A DNA stretch of 64,000 nt from Streptomyces pyxinae (GTDB taxonomy: Bacteria; Actinomycetota; Actinomycetes; Streptomycetales; Streptomycetaceae). Under the pieces are notes generated by a model. It made no database searches, was not told the DNA's origin, and saw nothing but the letters and a program-made list of their open reading frames with translations. Location of the stretch: positions 310,001 through 374,000 of the forward strand of contig NZ_JANUGQ010000001.1 of assembly GCF_024756275.1 (NCBI RefSeq). Direction: 5' to 3'. The position numbers were made by a program, and so were the translations under genes. Below, piece by piece: positions 1-8,134 of the stretch. Within the stretch, counting starts at the first letter, position 1; every line of letters starts with the position of its first letter.

Positions 1-234
1 TACCCCGACCTGCTGCGCAGCGCGCAGATCGTCTCGGGCCGCACCTACGCGGTGATGGAGATGCTCTTCGTGGCCTCCTTCTGGTACCTGGCGCTGACCA
101 GCGTCTTCAGCGTCGGCCAGTTCTACCTGGAGCGTAAGTACGCCCGGGGAGCGCTGCGTGAACTGCCCAAGACCCCGTGGCAGAAGGTCAAGGCCAATCT
201 GTCCACCCTGCGACGCCCGGAGGTTGCGCGATGA
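1..234 (+). CDS. Amino-acid ABC transporter permease, 3' end only
   Basis: Open from the window edge to a TGA at 232-234. The visible 77 residues are the end of an inner-membrane permease: a hydrophobic final membrane segment (about residues 20-40 of the fragment, [19 protein letters not shown]) followed by a basic cytoplasmic tail. The stop overlaps the start of the ATPase gene by ATGA, so the two are translationally coupled. The role (polar amino-acid uptake, perhaps glutamate/glutamine) is inferred from the ATPase partner. The 5' part lies outside the window. Confidence 0.85.
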   Translation, partial: YPDLLRSAQIVSGRTYAVMEMLFVASFWYLALTSVFSVGQFYLERKYARGALRELPKTPWQKVKANLSTLRRPEVAR

Positions 235-992
235 CCGCCATGGTGAAGGCCGAGGGCGTCCACAAGTCCTACGGGGCCGCCCACATCCTCAAGGGCATCG
301 ACCTGGAAGTGGCCCCCGGTGAGGTGTTCTGCCTGATCGGCCCCTCCGGCTCCGGGAAGTCCACCTTCCTCCGGTGCATCAACCACCTGGAGAAGATCAA
401 CGCCGGACGGCTCCACGTCGACGGCGAGCTGGTCGGATACCGCCAGAAGGGCGACAAGCTCTACGAGCTCAAGGACAGCGAGGTCGCGCTCCAGCGCCGG
501 GACATCGGCATGGTCTTCCAGCGCTTCAACCTGTTCCCGCACATGACGGCCGTGGAGAACGTCATGGAGGCGCCGGTCCAGGTCAAGGGCGAGTCCAAGT
601 CCTCGGCCCGGGAGCGGGCGCTGAAGCTGCTCGACCGGGTGGGGCTGGGCGACAAGGCCGGGAACTTCCCGTCCCAGCTCTCCGGCGGCCAGCAGCAGCG
701 GGTGGCGATCGCCCGGGCGCTGGCGATGGAGCCGAAGCTGATGCTCTTCGACGAGCCGACCTCGGCGCTCGACCCGGAGCTCGTCGGTGATGTGCTGGAC
801 GTGATGCGGGACCTGGCCCAGACGGGCATGACCATGGTCGTGGTCACCCATGAGATGGGCTTCGCCCGCGAGGTCGGTGACTCGCTGGTCTTCATGGACG
901 GCGGTGTGGTCGTGGAGTCGGGCCACCCCCGCGAGGTGCTGGGCAACCCCCAGCACGAGCGCACCAGGTCCTTCCTCTCCAAGGTCCTCTAG
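231..992 (+). CDS. Amino-acid ABC transporter ATP-binding protein (GlnQ/GluA type)
   Basis: A 253-residue ATPase of the polar amino-acid uptake family, the usual length. Walker [10 protein letters not shown] (about residues 36-44), signature LSGGQQQR, Walker B LMLFDEP and the H-loop in VVVTHEM are all intact, so it should hydrolyse ATP to drive import through the upstream permease. The ATG at 231 is chosen because it overlaps the permease stop (ATGA); an upstream in-frame ATG at 177 would lie deep inside the permease gene. No binding-protein gene is visible in the window. The exact substrate cannot be read from the sequence. Confidence 0.93.
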   Translation: MTAMVKAEGVHKSYGAAHILKGIDLEVAPGEVFCLIGPSGSGKSTFLRCINHLEKINAGRLHVDGELVGYRQKGDKLYELKDSEVALQRRDIGMVFQRFNLFPHMTAVENVMEAPVQVKGESKSSARERALKLLDRVGLGDKAGNFPSQLSGGQQQRVAIARALAMEPKLMLFDEPTSALDPELVGDVLDVMRDLAQTGMTMVVVTHEMGFAREVGDSLVFMDGGVVVESGHPREVLGNPQHERTRSFLSKVL

Positions 993-1116
993 CCCTCTGG
1001 GGCTCCAGCCCCGCGAGAGCGACCCCCACAAGAACGGCGAGGAGCACGGCACACAACCCCGGGGGGGCGGTACGGACACCCCGCACCGCCCCCTCCCCTC
1101 TCGCCTCCCCTTCCCC

Positions 1117-1878
1117 TCACTTCAGCGCGAGCACCAGCGCGTCCGAGGGCGAGGACCAGACCGTGCGGGCCTCCGCGAAGCCGGCGGCCCGCAGGGTCCG
1201 GACGTGCCATGCGGCGGAGGGGGAGTCGCCGTCGGCGTGCTCGCCGTAGATCTCGAACCGCTCGGCGGTCGGGGCGGCGAGCGCCGGATCGGCGGCGGCC
1301 AGCCGCCACCAGTCCGACCAGTCCACCGCGCCGGCGGCCTTGGCACGGTCCATCGCGGCATGCCGGTGGGCGCGCTCCAAGGCGTTGATCCGAGGCGTGC
1401 GCTCGTCCGGCATGTGGTCGGCGTTCATGAAGACGCCGCCGTCCCGCACCAGACCACCGAGCTGCCCGTACAGCGCGGTGAGCGGCTCCTGGTGGAACCA
1501 GTGGAGGGCAGTGGCCGTGAGCACCGCGTCGTACGAGTCGTACGGCAGCGCCCGCGTCCACTCCGGGTCCTTGAGGTCGGCCCGGACGAAGGTGACCCGC
1601 TTGTCCCCGGCGAAGTAGCCACCGGCGATGGTGAGGAGCGCGGGGTCGAGGTCGACCCCGGTGCTCACCGCGTCCGGGAGGCGCTCCAGCAGCCGGTCGG
1701 TGATGGTGCCGGTGCCGCAGGCCAGGTCGAGGACGCGGGGCGCGGGGCCGGCCACCGCCTCGACCATGTCCAGCATGACCCGGAACCGCTCCTCGCGGTC
1801 GGGCATGTACCACTCCTGCTGCCGGTCCCAGCTCTCCTGCCAGCCGTGCCAGTCGGTGGTCGCCGCCGCCTCGGTCAT
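1117..1878 (-). CDS. Class I SAM-dependent methyltransferase
   Basis: A 253-residue soluble protein with the SAM-binding motif I VLDLACGTGTIT (about residues 49-60), an acidic motif II (TGVDLDP) and a motif of the LTATALHWFH type typical of the ubiquinone/menaquinone-like methyltransferase group (Methyltransf_11/25). The substrate is unknown. It is convergent with the ABC ATPase gene; the 124-base gap contains only a short AGCCC/GGGCT hairpin at 991-1004. It diverges from the CGNR gene across an 84-base gap. Confidence 0.85.
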   Translation of the reverse strand: MTEAAATTDWHGWQESWDRQQEWYMPDREERFRVMLDMVEAVAGPAPRVLDLACGTGTITDRLLERLPDAVSTGVDLDPALLTIAGGYFAGDKRVTFVRADLKDPEWTRALPYDSYDAVLTATALHWFHQEPLTALYGQLGGLVRDGGVFMNADHMPDERTPRINALERAHRHAAMDRAKAAGAVDWSDWWRLAAADPALAAPTAERFEIYGEHADGDSPSAAWHVRTLRAAGFAEARTVWSSPSDALVLALK

Positions 1879-1962
1879 TTTCGCCTCCGTAACACTCGGG
1901 TCGGGCAGTCATCTCTTACCCTTGACCCGACCGACCCTAGACCGCCCCGGTAAGGATTACTA

Positions 1963-2589
1963 GTGGAACTGGCCTCTTACTCGGACTACGCCGTACGTCT
2001 GGTGAACACCGAGGAGCCGGCGCGCAACAAGGACTCCCTGACCTCGGTGGAGGCGGTGCGCGAACTCTTCGGCCCGGCCTCCCAGATGGCCCGCCGGGCG
2101 ACCGACGCGGACGTGACCCGGTTCCGTTCGGTACGGAGCCGGCTGCGGGCCGTCTTCACCGCGGCCGACGCGGGCGACCAGACCGGGGCGGTCGACCTGC
2201 TCAACTCCCTGCTGCTGGAGTTCCCGGTGAGCCCGCAGATCTCGGGCCACGACTACCTGGACGACGAGGGACGGCCGCGCTGGCACATGCACCTCGCGGA
2301 CCACCCGTCCAACGCCACGACCGGGTACGCCGCGATCGCCGCGATGGGGCTGGCCTTCCACCTCACCGGGCACGGCGCCGACCGGCTGGGGCTCTGCCAG
2401 GCGGCGCCCTGCCGCAACGCGTACCTCGACACCTCCACCAACCGGTCCCGGCGCTACTGCTCCGACCGCTGCGCCACCCGCGCCAACGTCGCCGCCTACC
2501 GGGCCCGCAAACGGGAGGAGTCCGAGCGCGCGGGCACCGGCCGCACGGCCGAGAACAGCCAGGAGAGCACCGCCCCGACCGAGCGCTGA
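1963..2589 (+). CDS. CGNR zinc-finger (ABATE) putative transcriptional regulator
   Basis: A 208-residue protein with an N-terminal stress-induced ABATE-type domain (about residues 1-140) and a C-terminal CGNR-type zinc finger of four cysteines (LGLCQAAPC...RYCSDRC, about residues 145-170) followed by a basic tail. Family members are thought to bind DNA, and their targets are mostly unknown. The start is GTG at 1963 with TAAGGA eight bases upstream. Its 3' end overlaps the 3' end of sodX on the other strand by 94 bases, so convergent transcripts would be complementary. Confidence 0.85.
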   Translation: MELASYSDYAVRLVNTEEPARNKDSLTSVEAVRELFGPASQMARRATDADVTRFRSVRSRLRAVFTAADAGDQTGAVDLLNSLLLEFPVSPQISGHDYLDDEGRPRWHMHLADHPSNATTGYAAIAAMGLAFHLTGHGADRLGLCQAAPCRNAYLDTSTNRSRRYCSDRCATRANVAAYRARKREESERAGTGRTAENSQESTAPTER

Positions 2590-2918
2590 CGCCCCGGCCG
2601 CATCCCCCGGTACCGGACGAGCACCCGCCCGAGGAGCAGCTCCTCCGGAACCGCGCCGAACGACCGGCTGTCCACCGCCTCGGCCGCCCGGTTGTCCCCC
2701 AGCACCCACCAGCCACCGTCCCGCCGCCCGGTCAGCCGCTTCACGATCAGCAGATCCTGCTGGAGCGGATGGCGCAGCACCACCACGTCCCCGGCCCTGG
2801 GCTCGGCCCCGTACCGCACCAGCAGCTGATCGCCGTGGCGCAGCGTCGGCACCATGGACACCCCCGCCACCTCGGCCAGTCCGAACGGCGGCCCCGTGCC
2901 CGCCCCGCGTCCCGTCAT
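2496..2918 (-). CDS. sodX: Nickel superoxide dismutase maturation protease SodX
   Basis: A 140-residue S26/S24-type serine protease. The serine is in VSMVPTL near the N-terminus and the general-base lysine in LIVKRL about 40 residues later, followed by the family's VLGDN block. It lacks the membrane anchor of signal peptidase I. In Streptomyces, SodX removes the N-terminal leader of SodN so that His1 is free to bind nickel. I chose the ATG at 2918 because GGGAGG lies 6 bases before it; longer in-frame starts run back into sodN. It is divergent from sodN, the conserved arrangement. Confidence 0.9.
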   Translation of the reverse strand: MTGRGAGTGPPFGLAEVAGVSMVPTLRHGDQLLVRYGAEPRAGDVVVLRHPLQQDLLIVKRLTGRRDGGWWVLGDNRAAEAVDSRSFGAVPEELLLGRVLVRYRGMRPGRQRSVGAVLSWLFSAVRPVPARSDSSRLRAR

Positions 2919-3069
2919 CCGGCGCCTCCCAGCCCTTCCTCCACACCCCTCCACGGGGTCCCGCACGGCCTCGGACTTTTGACCCAAGCCCGAGGGGGCA
3001 CCCGCGAAAACGCGTCCCTCACGGAGTAATGTCCCACCTGAGAAGACGATCACGAGGAAGGACAGCTCC

Positions 3070-3465
3070 ATGCTCTCCCGCCTATTCGCCCCCAAGGTGA
3101 GGGTCAGCGCCCACTGCGACCTGCCCTGCGGCGTGTACGACCCCGCGCAGGCCCGCATCGAGGCCGAGTCGGTCAAGGCCATCCAGGAGAAGATGGCCGG
3201 CAACGACGACACCCACTACCTGGCACGCGCGACGACCATCAAGGAGCAGCGCGCCGAGCTCGCCAAGCACCATGTGTCGGTGCTCTGGAGCGACTACTTC
3301 AAGCCGCCGCACTTCGAGAAGTACCCCGAGCTCCACCAGCTCGTCAACGACACCCTCAAGGCCCTCTCGGCCGCCAAGGGTTCGACCGACCCGAAGTCGG
3401 GCGAGAAGGCCCTGGAGCTCATCGCGGAGATCGACCGCATCTTCTGGGAGACCAAGAAGGCTTGA
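3070..3465 (+). CDS. sodN: Nickel superoxide dismutase SodN
   Basis: A 131-residue precursor. The first 14 residues form the leader removed by SodX; the mature protein starts at the nickel-hook sequence HCDLPCGVYDP, where His1, Cys2 and Cys6 bind Ni. The rest is the four-helix bundle and ends FWETKKA, full length for the family. It disproportionates superoxide in the cytoplasm. RBS GGAAGGA precedes the ATG by 7 bases. Its last codons are the attachment site of the element at 3447-18497: the reading frame is intact, but everything downstream of the stop is now integrase sequence, so the native terminator has been lost. Confidence 0.97.
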   Translation: MLSRLFAPKVRVSAHCDLPCGVYDPAQARIEAESVKAIQEKMAGNDDTHYLARATTIKEQRAELAKHHVSVLWSDYFKPPHFEKYPELHQLVNDTLKALSAAKGSTDPKSGEKALELIAEIDRIFWETKKA

Positions 3466-3468
3466 TCC
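3447..3468 (+). repeat. attL: left attachment repeat within sodN
   Basis: Sequence GGAGACCAAGAAGGCTTGA plus three bases covers the last codons and stop of sodN. It matches 18476-18497 with three differences, all pyrimidine transitions. An integrase arm-type sequence, TGACCTGCGG, lies just inside at 3483-3492 and recurs as its exact reverse complement inside attR at 18447-18456. Confidence 0.85.
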
Positions 3469-3472
3469 CTAC

Positions 3473-4627
3473 CTAGGCGCTCTGACCTGCGGTTTCTCGG
3501 GTCAGGGCGCCTGGCTGTCCGCACCCGGTCCGCAGGCCGCCGAGCACGGCGTCCATGACGGCCCGGGTGCGGTCTTCTTCGCCCGGCCACAGGTGCGCGT
3601 AGATCCGCAGCGTGATGACGGCGGAGGCGTGCCCGAGGACGAGCTGCACCTGCTTGACGCTCGCGCCGCCGGCGATGAGCGCGGAGGCGTAGAAGTGCCG
3701 CAGATCGTGGGTGACCATGTGCGGCAGCTGGACGGCCTTTCGACCCTCCCGCTCGGCGGCCCCGTTCTCGGCCGCCTGGAGCGCCTTGCGGGCGCAGTTC
3801 CACTCGGTCTTCCACCGCCGGTACTGAAGCGGCCCGCTCTCCTCTGTGGTGAACAGCCACTCCTTCGACGGATATGCGGCGAGATGCGAGAGGAGTGTGT
3901 CGGCGACGACCTCGCCGACCGGGACCGCCCGCCGGGACTTGGCCGTCTTCGGCGGACCGATCTTCCCCGACTGGAGCCGCTGCCGCTCGATGCGGAGGGT
4001 CCCGGCCTTAAAGTCGACGTCCGCCACCTTCAGGCCGAGCAGTTCACCGATGCGCAATCCTGAACCGGCGAGCGTGACGATGGCCGCGCGCATGTACGGC
4101 GGCATGACCCGGGCCATCGCCTCGACCTGTTCGACCGTGGGCGGAGTGACCTCCTCGTCCGGCATGGCCGGAAGGGTGATGCGGCGACACGGGGTGGAGG
4201 CGATGACCTTGTCGTCCACCGCCGCCGTCATGGCGCGCACGAGGACGTCGTAGACGTTGCGCACGCTGCCGGGACCGAGCTGGTCGGAGAGGTGCTTGAA
4301 GAGCACCTGGATGTCGTTGCGGCGTATCGCCGCCATGGGCCGGGCGCCCAGCGCCGGGACGAGGTGCAGCCGGAGCGCGTTGTCGGTGATGCGCTCGCCC
4401 GCCTCGCTCGCGATGAGCGAGCCCGCCCACCTCTCGGCGTACTTCTCGAAGGTGACGCGACCGGCGCGGGGGTCGACGTACTGCCCGGTGACCACGCTGG
4501 CCGTGACTTCGTCGAGCCAGCGCTGCGCGTCGAGCTTCCGGTCGAAGTGGCGTGCGTGCTCCTTGCCGTCAAGGTCGCGGTAGCGGGCTCGCCATTTGCC
4601 GTTGGGGCGCTTCTGGATGTTCGCCAA
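3473..4627 (-). CDS. int: Tyrosine recombinase (site-specific integrase)
   Basis: A 384-residue phage-type integrase: an N-terminal arm-binding AP2-like region (about 1-60), a core-binding SAM-like domain (about 60-150), and a catalytic domain (about 165-355) with R192 (GLRIGEL), H307 and R310 (THDLRHF), H333 (LGHAS) and nucleophile Y343 (LRIYAHL). All catalytic residues are present. The start is TTG at 4627, with AGGAG 7 bases before it. The gene ends 7 bases after the sodN stop, i.e. right at attL, as usual for integrase-attP modules. It should integrate and, with the excisionase, excise the element. Confidence 0.95.
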   Translation of the reverse strand: MANIQKRPNGKWRARYRDLDGKEHARHFDRKLDAQRWLDEVTASVVTGQYVDPRAGRVTFEKYAERWAGSLIASEAGERITDNALRLHLVPALGARPMAAIRRNDIQVLFKHLSDQLGPGSVRNVYDVLVRAMTAAVDDKVIASTPCRRITLPAMPDEEVTPPTVEQVEAMARVMPPYMRAAIVTLAGSGLRIGELLGLKVADVDFKAGTLRIERQRLQSGKIGPPKTAKSRRAVPVGEVVADTLLSHLAAYPSKEWLFTTEESGPLQYRRWKTEWNCARKALQAAENGAAEREGRKAVQLPHMVTHDLRHFYASALIAGGASVKQVQLVLGHASAVITLRIYAHLWPGEEDRTRAVMDAVLGGLRTGCGQPGALTRETAGQSA

Positions 4628-4651
4628 GTGGCTTCTCCTTCATGTCGGTTG

Positions 4652-5152
4652 TCAGTAGTGGCCGCCGTCCTCGATATCGCCGCTGAGTGCGCGCGCGTCG
4701 CGCTCGTCGCCCATGAGGCGGAGGCACTGCTCGTGGATCGCCCGCGAGCTGTCGGGGTGGGCCTTGATGTGGTCGGCGATGGCGACCACGGCGCGGTGAA
4801 GACGGTCGTGGGCGTCTCGGGCCTCGTAGAACGCTTCGACGGCCTCTTGGACGAGCCGTCGGCTGTCGATGTCGAGACCCTCCAGGGGCGGTGACATCAG
4901 CTCTTCGAGAGGGAGCTCGAAGACGCGGGTGAAGGCCAGGGCCTCGTCGAGGTTGATGCGGCGGCGAGGGGTGCCGTTCTCGATGCGCCAGACGGCCGTC
5001 TGGTTCATCTTGACGCCGGCTCTGGTCACCCGATCCGCCAGCTCGGTGGTACTCCACCCCCTGACCTCGCGCTCCAGGGCGACGCGGACTGCCACGTTCC
5101 CTTCGCTGTAGAGCAGCGGCATCTCGCCGCCTCCCGGCTTGTCGCCTGCCAT
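4652..5152 (-). CDS. XRE-type helix-turn-helix protein, probable element repressor
   Basis: 166 residues. A lambda-repressor-like HTH lies at about residues 16-75 (STTELADRV...MNQTAVWRIENG). The C-terminal half is helical, without a recognisable enzyme motif. I chose the ATG at 5152 (GGAGG five bases upstream); longer in-frame starts enter the xis promoter region. The stop lies 24 bases before the integrase TTG on the same strand, so repressor and integrase may be co-transcribed. Divergent from the excisionase-like gene, it probably regulates that promoter (inference from position). Confidence 0.78.
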   Translation of the reverse strand: MAGDKPGGGEMPLLYSEGNVAVRVALEREVRGWSTTELADRVTRAGVKMNQTAVWRIENGTPRRRINLDEALAFTRVFELPLEELMSPPLEGLDIDSRRLVQEAVEAFYEARDAHDRLHRAVVAIADHIKAHPDSSRAIHEQCLRLMGDERDARALSGDIEDGGHY

Positions 5153-5178
5153 CGAACCTCCGTCGTCATCGTCGCTAT

Positions 5179-5234
5179 CCCAATTGAAACATGGGCTTCC
5201 CGATTTGGGTAACCGTCGATCCTGGGGTACAACT
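5179..5234 (+). promoter_or_regulatory. Candidate promoter and operator of the excisionase-like gene
   Basis: In the 121-base AT-richer gap between divergent genes, TTGGGT (5205-5210) and TACAAC (5229-5234) are 18 bases apart, a plausible -35/-10 pair 40 bases before the start at 5274. The -35 is also the right arm of a CCCAA/TTGGG dyad (5179-5183, 5205-5209), a possible repressor site. Confidence 0.4.
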
Positions 5235-5273
5235 CTATGCAGAACGACTCGCCACCTAGCCGAATGGGAATGC

Positions 5274-5468
5274 ATGCGATATCTGACCACCGCCGAGGTC
5301 GCCGAGCGCTACCGCACAGCCGAGAGCACCGTCCGCTACTGGCGACAGGTCAAGAAGGGGCCGCTCGGCATCAAGGTCGGCAAGAGGGTGCTCTACCCCG
5401 AGGCTGAGCTGCTGCGCTACGAGCGCACGCTGATCGACGGCCGGGACGAGTGGGGCCTGGCTTCGTGA
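5274..5468 (+). CDS. xis: Excisionase-like helix-turn-helix (MerR-type) protein
   Basis: 64 residues: RYLTTAEVAERYR, then STVRYWRQ and a wing ending VGKRVLYPEAEL, the pattern of HTH_17/excisionase DNA-binding domains. Proteins like this bend DNA at attL/attR to direct excision in actinomycete elements. The ATG at 5274 is chosen because the domain begins there; the RBS is weak (GGGA). It is followed by a strong hairpin at 5495-5524. It could instead be a transcriptional activator of the mobilization genes. Confidence 0.78.
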   Translation: MRYLTTAEVAERYRTAESTVRYWRQVKKGPLGIKVGKRVLYPEAELLRYERTLIDGRDEWGLAS

Positions 5469-5494
5469 ACTGCCGGCGCCCCCGAGCACAGCAA

Positions 5495-5524
5495 CGGCCC
5501 TCGGCGCGCCAACGCCGAGGGCCG
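5495..5524 (+). terminator. Strong hairpin after the excisionase-like gene
   Basis: Perfect 12-base inverted repeat CGGCCCTCGGCG / CGCCGAGGGCCG with a 6-base loop, 26 bases after the stop. No U-tract follows, which is usual for Streptomyces. It lies 96 bases before the DUF3631 gene, so the downstream genes probably have their own promoter. Confidence 0.6.
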
Positions 5525-5620
5525 GAGATTCCCCTGCACGTCGCCCATCCCTGAACGAACGAACAGACCGGTGAGGGGCAGGACCTTGCCCGTCCCGTCC
5601 CTCACCTGAGAGGAACGTCG

Positions 5621-7243
5621 ATGGAGGACTCTACGTCCCCCGCCACCTCGAACGCATCCGAGGTCGTCTGGCCTGTCACTGCGGTCCCCGGCCAGGGCGT
5701 CCCCTGGCGTGCTGCGGACAAAAGCGGGGACCGTACGGAGTCACGGTCCCCCGCTGCATCCGCCAGCGTCGATACCTCGGCGCATGTTTCGGTCTCGGAC
5801 CGGAACATCCCTAGCGCAGCATCTGCACAGGTCAGTGGCCTGGGGGCCGGTCCTGCGGGAGCGGAAGCCGGGGACGGAGCGGAGACATCCAGCCCGCCGG
5901 TCCCCGGACCAGTAACCCGAATCCCGGACGAGCGCGGCGCGTCTCAAGCTCCTGATGAGGACCACGGTCCTGACACGTCCGCCCAGCCCCCGGTCCCCGA
6001 CGAGGAGTCGAGGACTGGGGACCGCGCCGGTGGGAGCGACGAGACGGCCGACGGAGGCGCCGCGCTGCTGGATGACCTCCGGGCGGCGATCAGCAGGTAT
6101 GTGGTGCTGCCGAGCGACGAGACCCTGACGGCGGTCACGCTATGGGTGGCGGCCTCTCATATCCAGCCTGCACTCCAGCACGCGCCACGGCTGGCGGTCG
6201 TAGGACCGACCAAGGGGTGCGGCAAATCCCGCGTCCTCGACGTACTACACGAGACGGTGCACCAGCCGATGATGACGGTGAACACGTCGCCTGCCGTGGT
6301 GTTCCGCGTCATCGGTAAGAACCCGCCGACGCTGCTGGTGGACGAGGCCGACACCATCTTCGGCCCGAAGGCCGGCGACAAGGAGGACCTACGTGGTCTG
6401 CTGAACGCCGGGCACCAGCGCAACCGACCCGCCTGGCGAATATCCGGCCCGGAGCACAAGCCGACGGCCTTTCCCACCTTCGCCATGGCCGCGCTGGCTG
6501 GGATCGGCGACCTGCCGGACACGATCATGGACCGAGCGGTCGTCATCCGCATGCAGAAGCGCAAGCCGGGCGAGCGGATCACCCCGTTCCGCTCGCGATA
6601 CTCACTGCCCGAACTGCACGCCCTAAGGGGCCGCCTGACCGCCTGGCTGGCCCCGCTGCGGAGCAAGGCGGCGGGCTCAGTTCCGCACATGCCAGTCGAG
6701 GACCGCGCCGCCGATACCTGGGAGCCGCTGGTCATCGTCGCAGACCTGGCCGGCGGACACTGGCCCTCGCGGGCCCGTGCCGCCTGCCTGGCGATGACGC
6801 GCAACGAGGTGGTCCAAGACGAGCAGACGACGCTCAGGACACGGCTGCTGCGTGACGTGCGCCGCGTGTTCGAACAGGAAGGCCAGAAGCAGGCCATGCG
6901 CAGCCAGGACCTTCTCGCTGCCCTCATCCAGGACGCGGAGGCACCGTGGGCTGAGTACGGGACGAAGGGCCTGAATGCCTACCACCTGGCCAACCTGCTG
7001 CGCGACTTCGGCATCAGTCCGGCCAACCACCGCTTCGAGAACGGCAGGCAGGCCAAGGCGTACGCCCGCAACCAGTTCCTCGATGCCTGGGCCCGCTACT
7101 GCCCCGACCCCGCCCAACCGGCACCCGCAGCAGAGGAGACCGTGCCCGTACGTCGAGTCCAGGGTAAGCCACCCGCCCTTCCGTCCGGGACGCTGCCCGT
7201 CGGCCCGCCTGGCGGCCACACCCGCCCCCAGCGCACCCGCTGA
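5621..7243 (+). CDS. DUF3631-family P-loop ATPase of the mobile element
   Basis: 540 residues. About 145 N-terminal residues are Pro/Ser/Gly/Asp-rich and probably disordered. An ATPase core follows, with Walker A GPTKGCGKS (195-203) and Walker B TLLVDEAD (about 237-244), plus a conserved C-terminal helical part with the DUF3631 pattern (DRAVVIRMQKRKPGE). Such proteins are frequent on actinobacterial plasmids, phages and integrative elements. A role in replication or DNA processing of the excised circle is inferred, because no other replication protein is present. AGAGGA precedes the ATG by 7 bases. It sits in the order DUF3631-mobC-relaxase. Confidence 0.82.
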   Translation: MEDSTSPATSNASEVVWPVTAVPGQGVPWRAADKSGDRTESRSPAASASVDTSAHVSVSDRNIPSAASAQVSGLGAGPAGAEAGDGAETSSPPVPGPVTRIPDERGASQAPDEDHGPDTSAQPPVPDEESRTGDRAGGSDETADGGAALLDDLRAAISRYVVLPSDETLTAVTLWVAASHIQPALQHAPRLAVVGPTKGCGKSRVLDVLHETVHQPMMTVNTSPAVVFRVIGKNPPTLLVDEADTIFGPKAGDKEDLRGLLNAGHQRNRPAWRISGPEHKPTAFPTFAMAALAGIGDLPDTIMDRAVVIRMQKRKPGERITPFRSRYSLPELHALRGRLTAWLAPLRSKAAGSVPHMPVEDRAADTWEPLVIVADLAGGHWPSRARAACLAMTRNEVVQDEQTTLRTRLLRDVRRVFEQEGQKQAMRSQDLLAALIQDAEAPWAEYGTKGLNAYHLANLLRDFGISPANHRFENGRQAKAYARNQFLDAWARYCPDPAQPAPAAEETVPVRRVQGKPPALPSGTLPVGPPGGHTRPQRTR

Positions 7244-7381
7244 TACCAGCTCCGTATCAATCCGTCGCATCCGTCCCCGCGCAGGTCAGCGCGGGGACGG
7301 ACTTCCTCGCTGATACGGATCCCTCCGTACCTGGGACCGCCTCCGTACCTGTCCTGACCAGCTATGGGACGGATGCAACGG
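7241..7381 (+). other. Nested inverted repeats upstream of mobC: candidate oriT (or replication origin)
   Basis: The 180-base gap before mobC holds a perfect 12-base hairpin CCGTCCCCGCGC / GCGCGGGGACGG (7271-7282, 7289-7300). It is flanked by a 9-base inverted repeat TCCGTATCA (7251-7259) / TGATACGGA (7311-7319), and more widely by CCGTCGCATCCGTCC (7262-7276) against its near-perfect reverse complement at 7367-7381 (14 of 15). TGATAC occurs at 7241 and 7311. A direct repeat CCTCCGTACCTG occurs at 7322-7333 and 7340-7351. Dense dyads directly 5' of mobC and relaxase genes are the usual place for oriT. Confidence 0.55.
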
Positions 7382-7423
7382 ACGTGACGAAGCCCCACCC
7401 CACACGACCACCGGAGCACCACC

Positions 7424-8134
7424 ATGCCCGAAACGAGCACCGACAACACCCCCGTCCGTCGCCGCAAAGGATTCTTCGGCCTGCCCCGCCGATCAGCAGC
7501 AAGCTGGAGCGAACGAGCCTCTAACGAGGCTTCGTCCGCGCTTGCCCCCGCCCCATGGGTGGCGGAGGAGGAAGCCGGGCGCCAGGGGGCGCCCGAGCCG
7601 GAGGAGGGCATAGACGAGACCGGCTGCCCGCCCGCAGCCGACTCCCTCGCCCCGCGCTCTCAGCCGCCTGCTGATGTCCAGCCGCCCGTCGAGCAGCTTT
7701 CCTGGCGGGATCCCGACGCTCCCGTCCTGCCCGCACTGATGAACCGCAAGCGCACGGTGGAGAAGCGCGACCAGGAGAAGACCATCCGCTTCACCCGCAC
7801 CGCCGTTGGCGTGATCAACGCCGCCGCTCACCAGCGCGGTCAGAAGTTTGCCGGATTCGTCGGCGACGCCGCCCTCGCCGTCGCCCTCGGCAAGGCAGGA
7901 CTCGTCGGCAGCCCGGAGGACGATCCCCTCCGCCCGCTGATCGAGGCCGTCGAGGCGCACACGGTCGCGCTGAACCGCATCGGTGGCAACCTCAACCAGA
8001 TCACCGCAGCCATCCACCGAGGAACGGTGCCCGAGCGCGCCGAGGCGGTGCTGGACAGCGTCGAACAAGCAGCCCAGAACAGCTACCGACTGATCGACCA
8101 GCTCCTGGCGGAAGGCACCGCACATGGTTCCTGA
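7424..8134 (+). CDS. mobC: Plasmid mobilization relaxosome protein MobC
   Basis: 236 residues. The first about 110 are low-complexity and acidic; the last about 120 form the MobC domain, starting at KTIRFTRTAVGVINAAA and containing the family hallmark NRIGGNLNQI. MobC proteins bind oriT next to the nick site and help the relaxase melt DNA. The ATG at 7424 has GGAG 7-8 bases upstream. The 3' end overlaps the relaxase gene by 11 bases, which supports translational coupling of the two relaxosome parts. Confidence 0.88.
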   Translation: MPETSTDNTPVRRRKGFFGLPRRSAASWSERASNEASSALAPAPWVAEEEAGRQGAPEPEEGIDETGCPPAADSLAPRSQPPADVQPPVEQLSWRDPDAPVLPALMNRKRTVEKRDQEKTIRFTRTAVGVINAAAHQRGQKFAGFVGDAALAVALGKAGLVGSPEDDPLRPLIEAVEAHTVALNRIGGNLNQITAAIHRGTVPERAEAVLDSVEQAAQNSYRLIDQLLAEGTAHGS

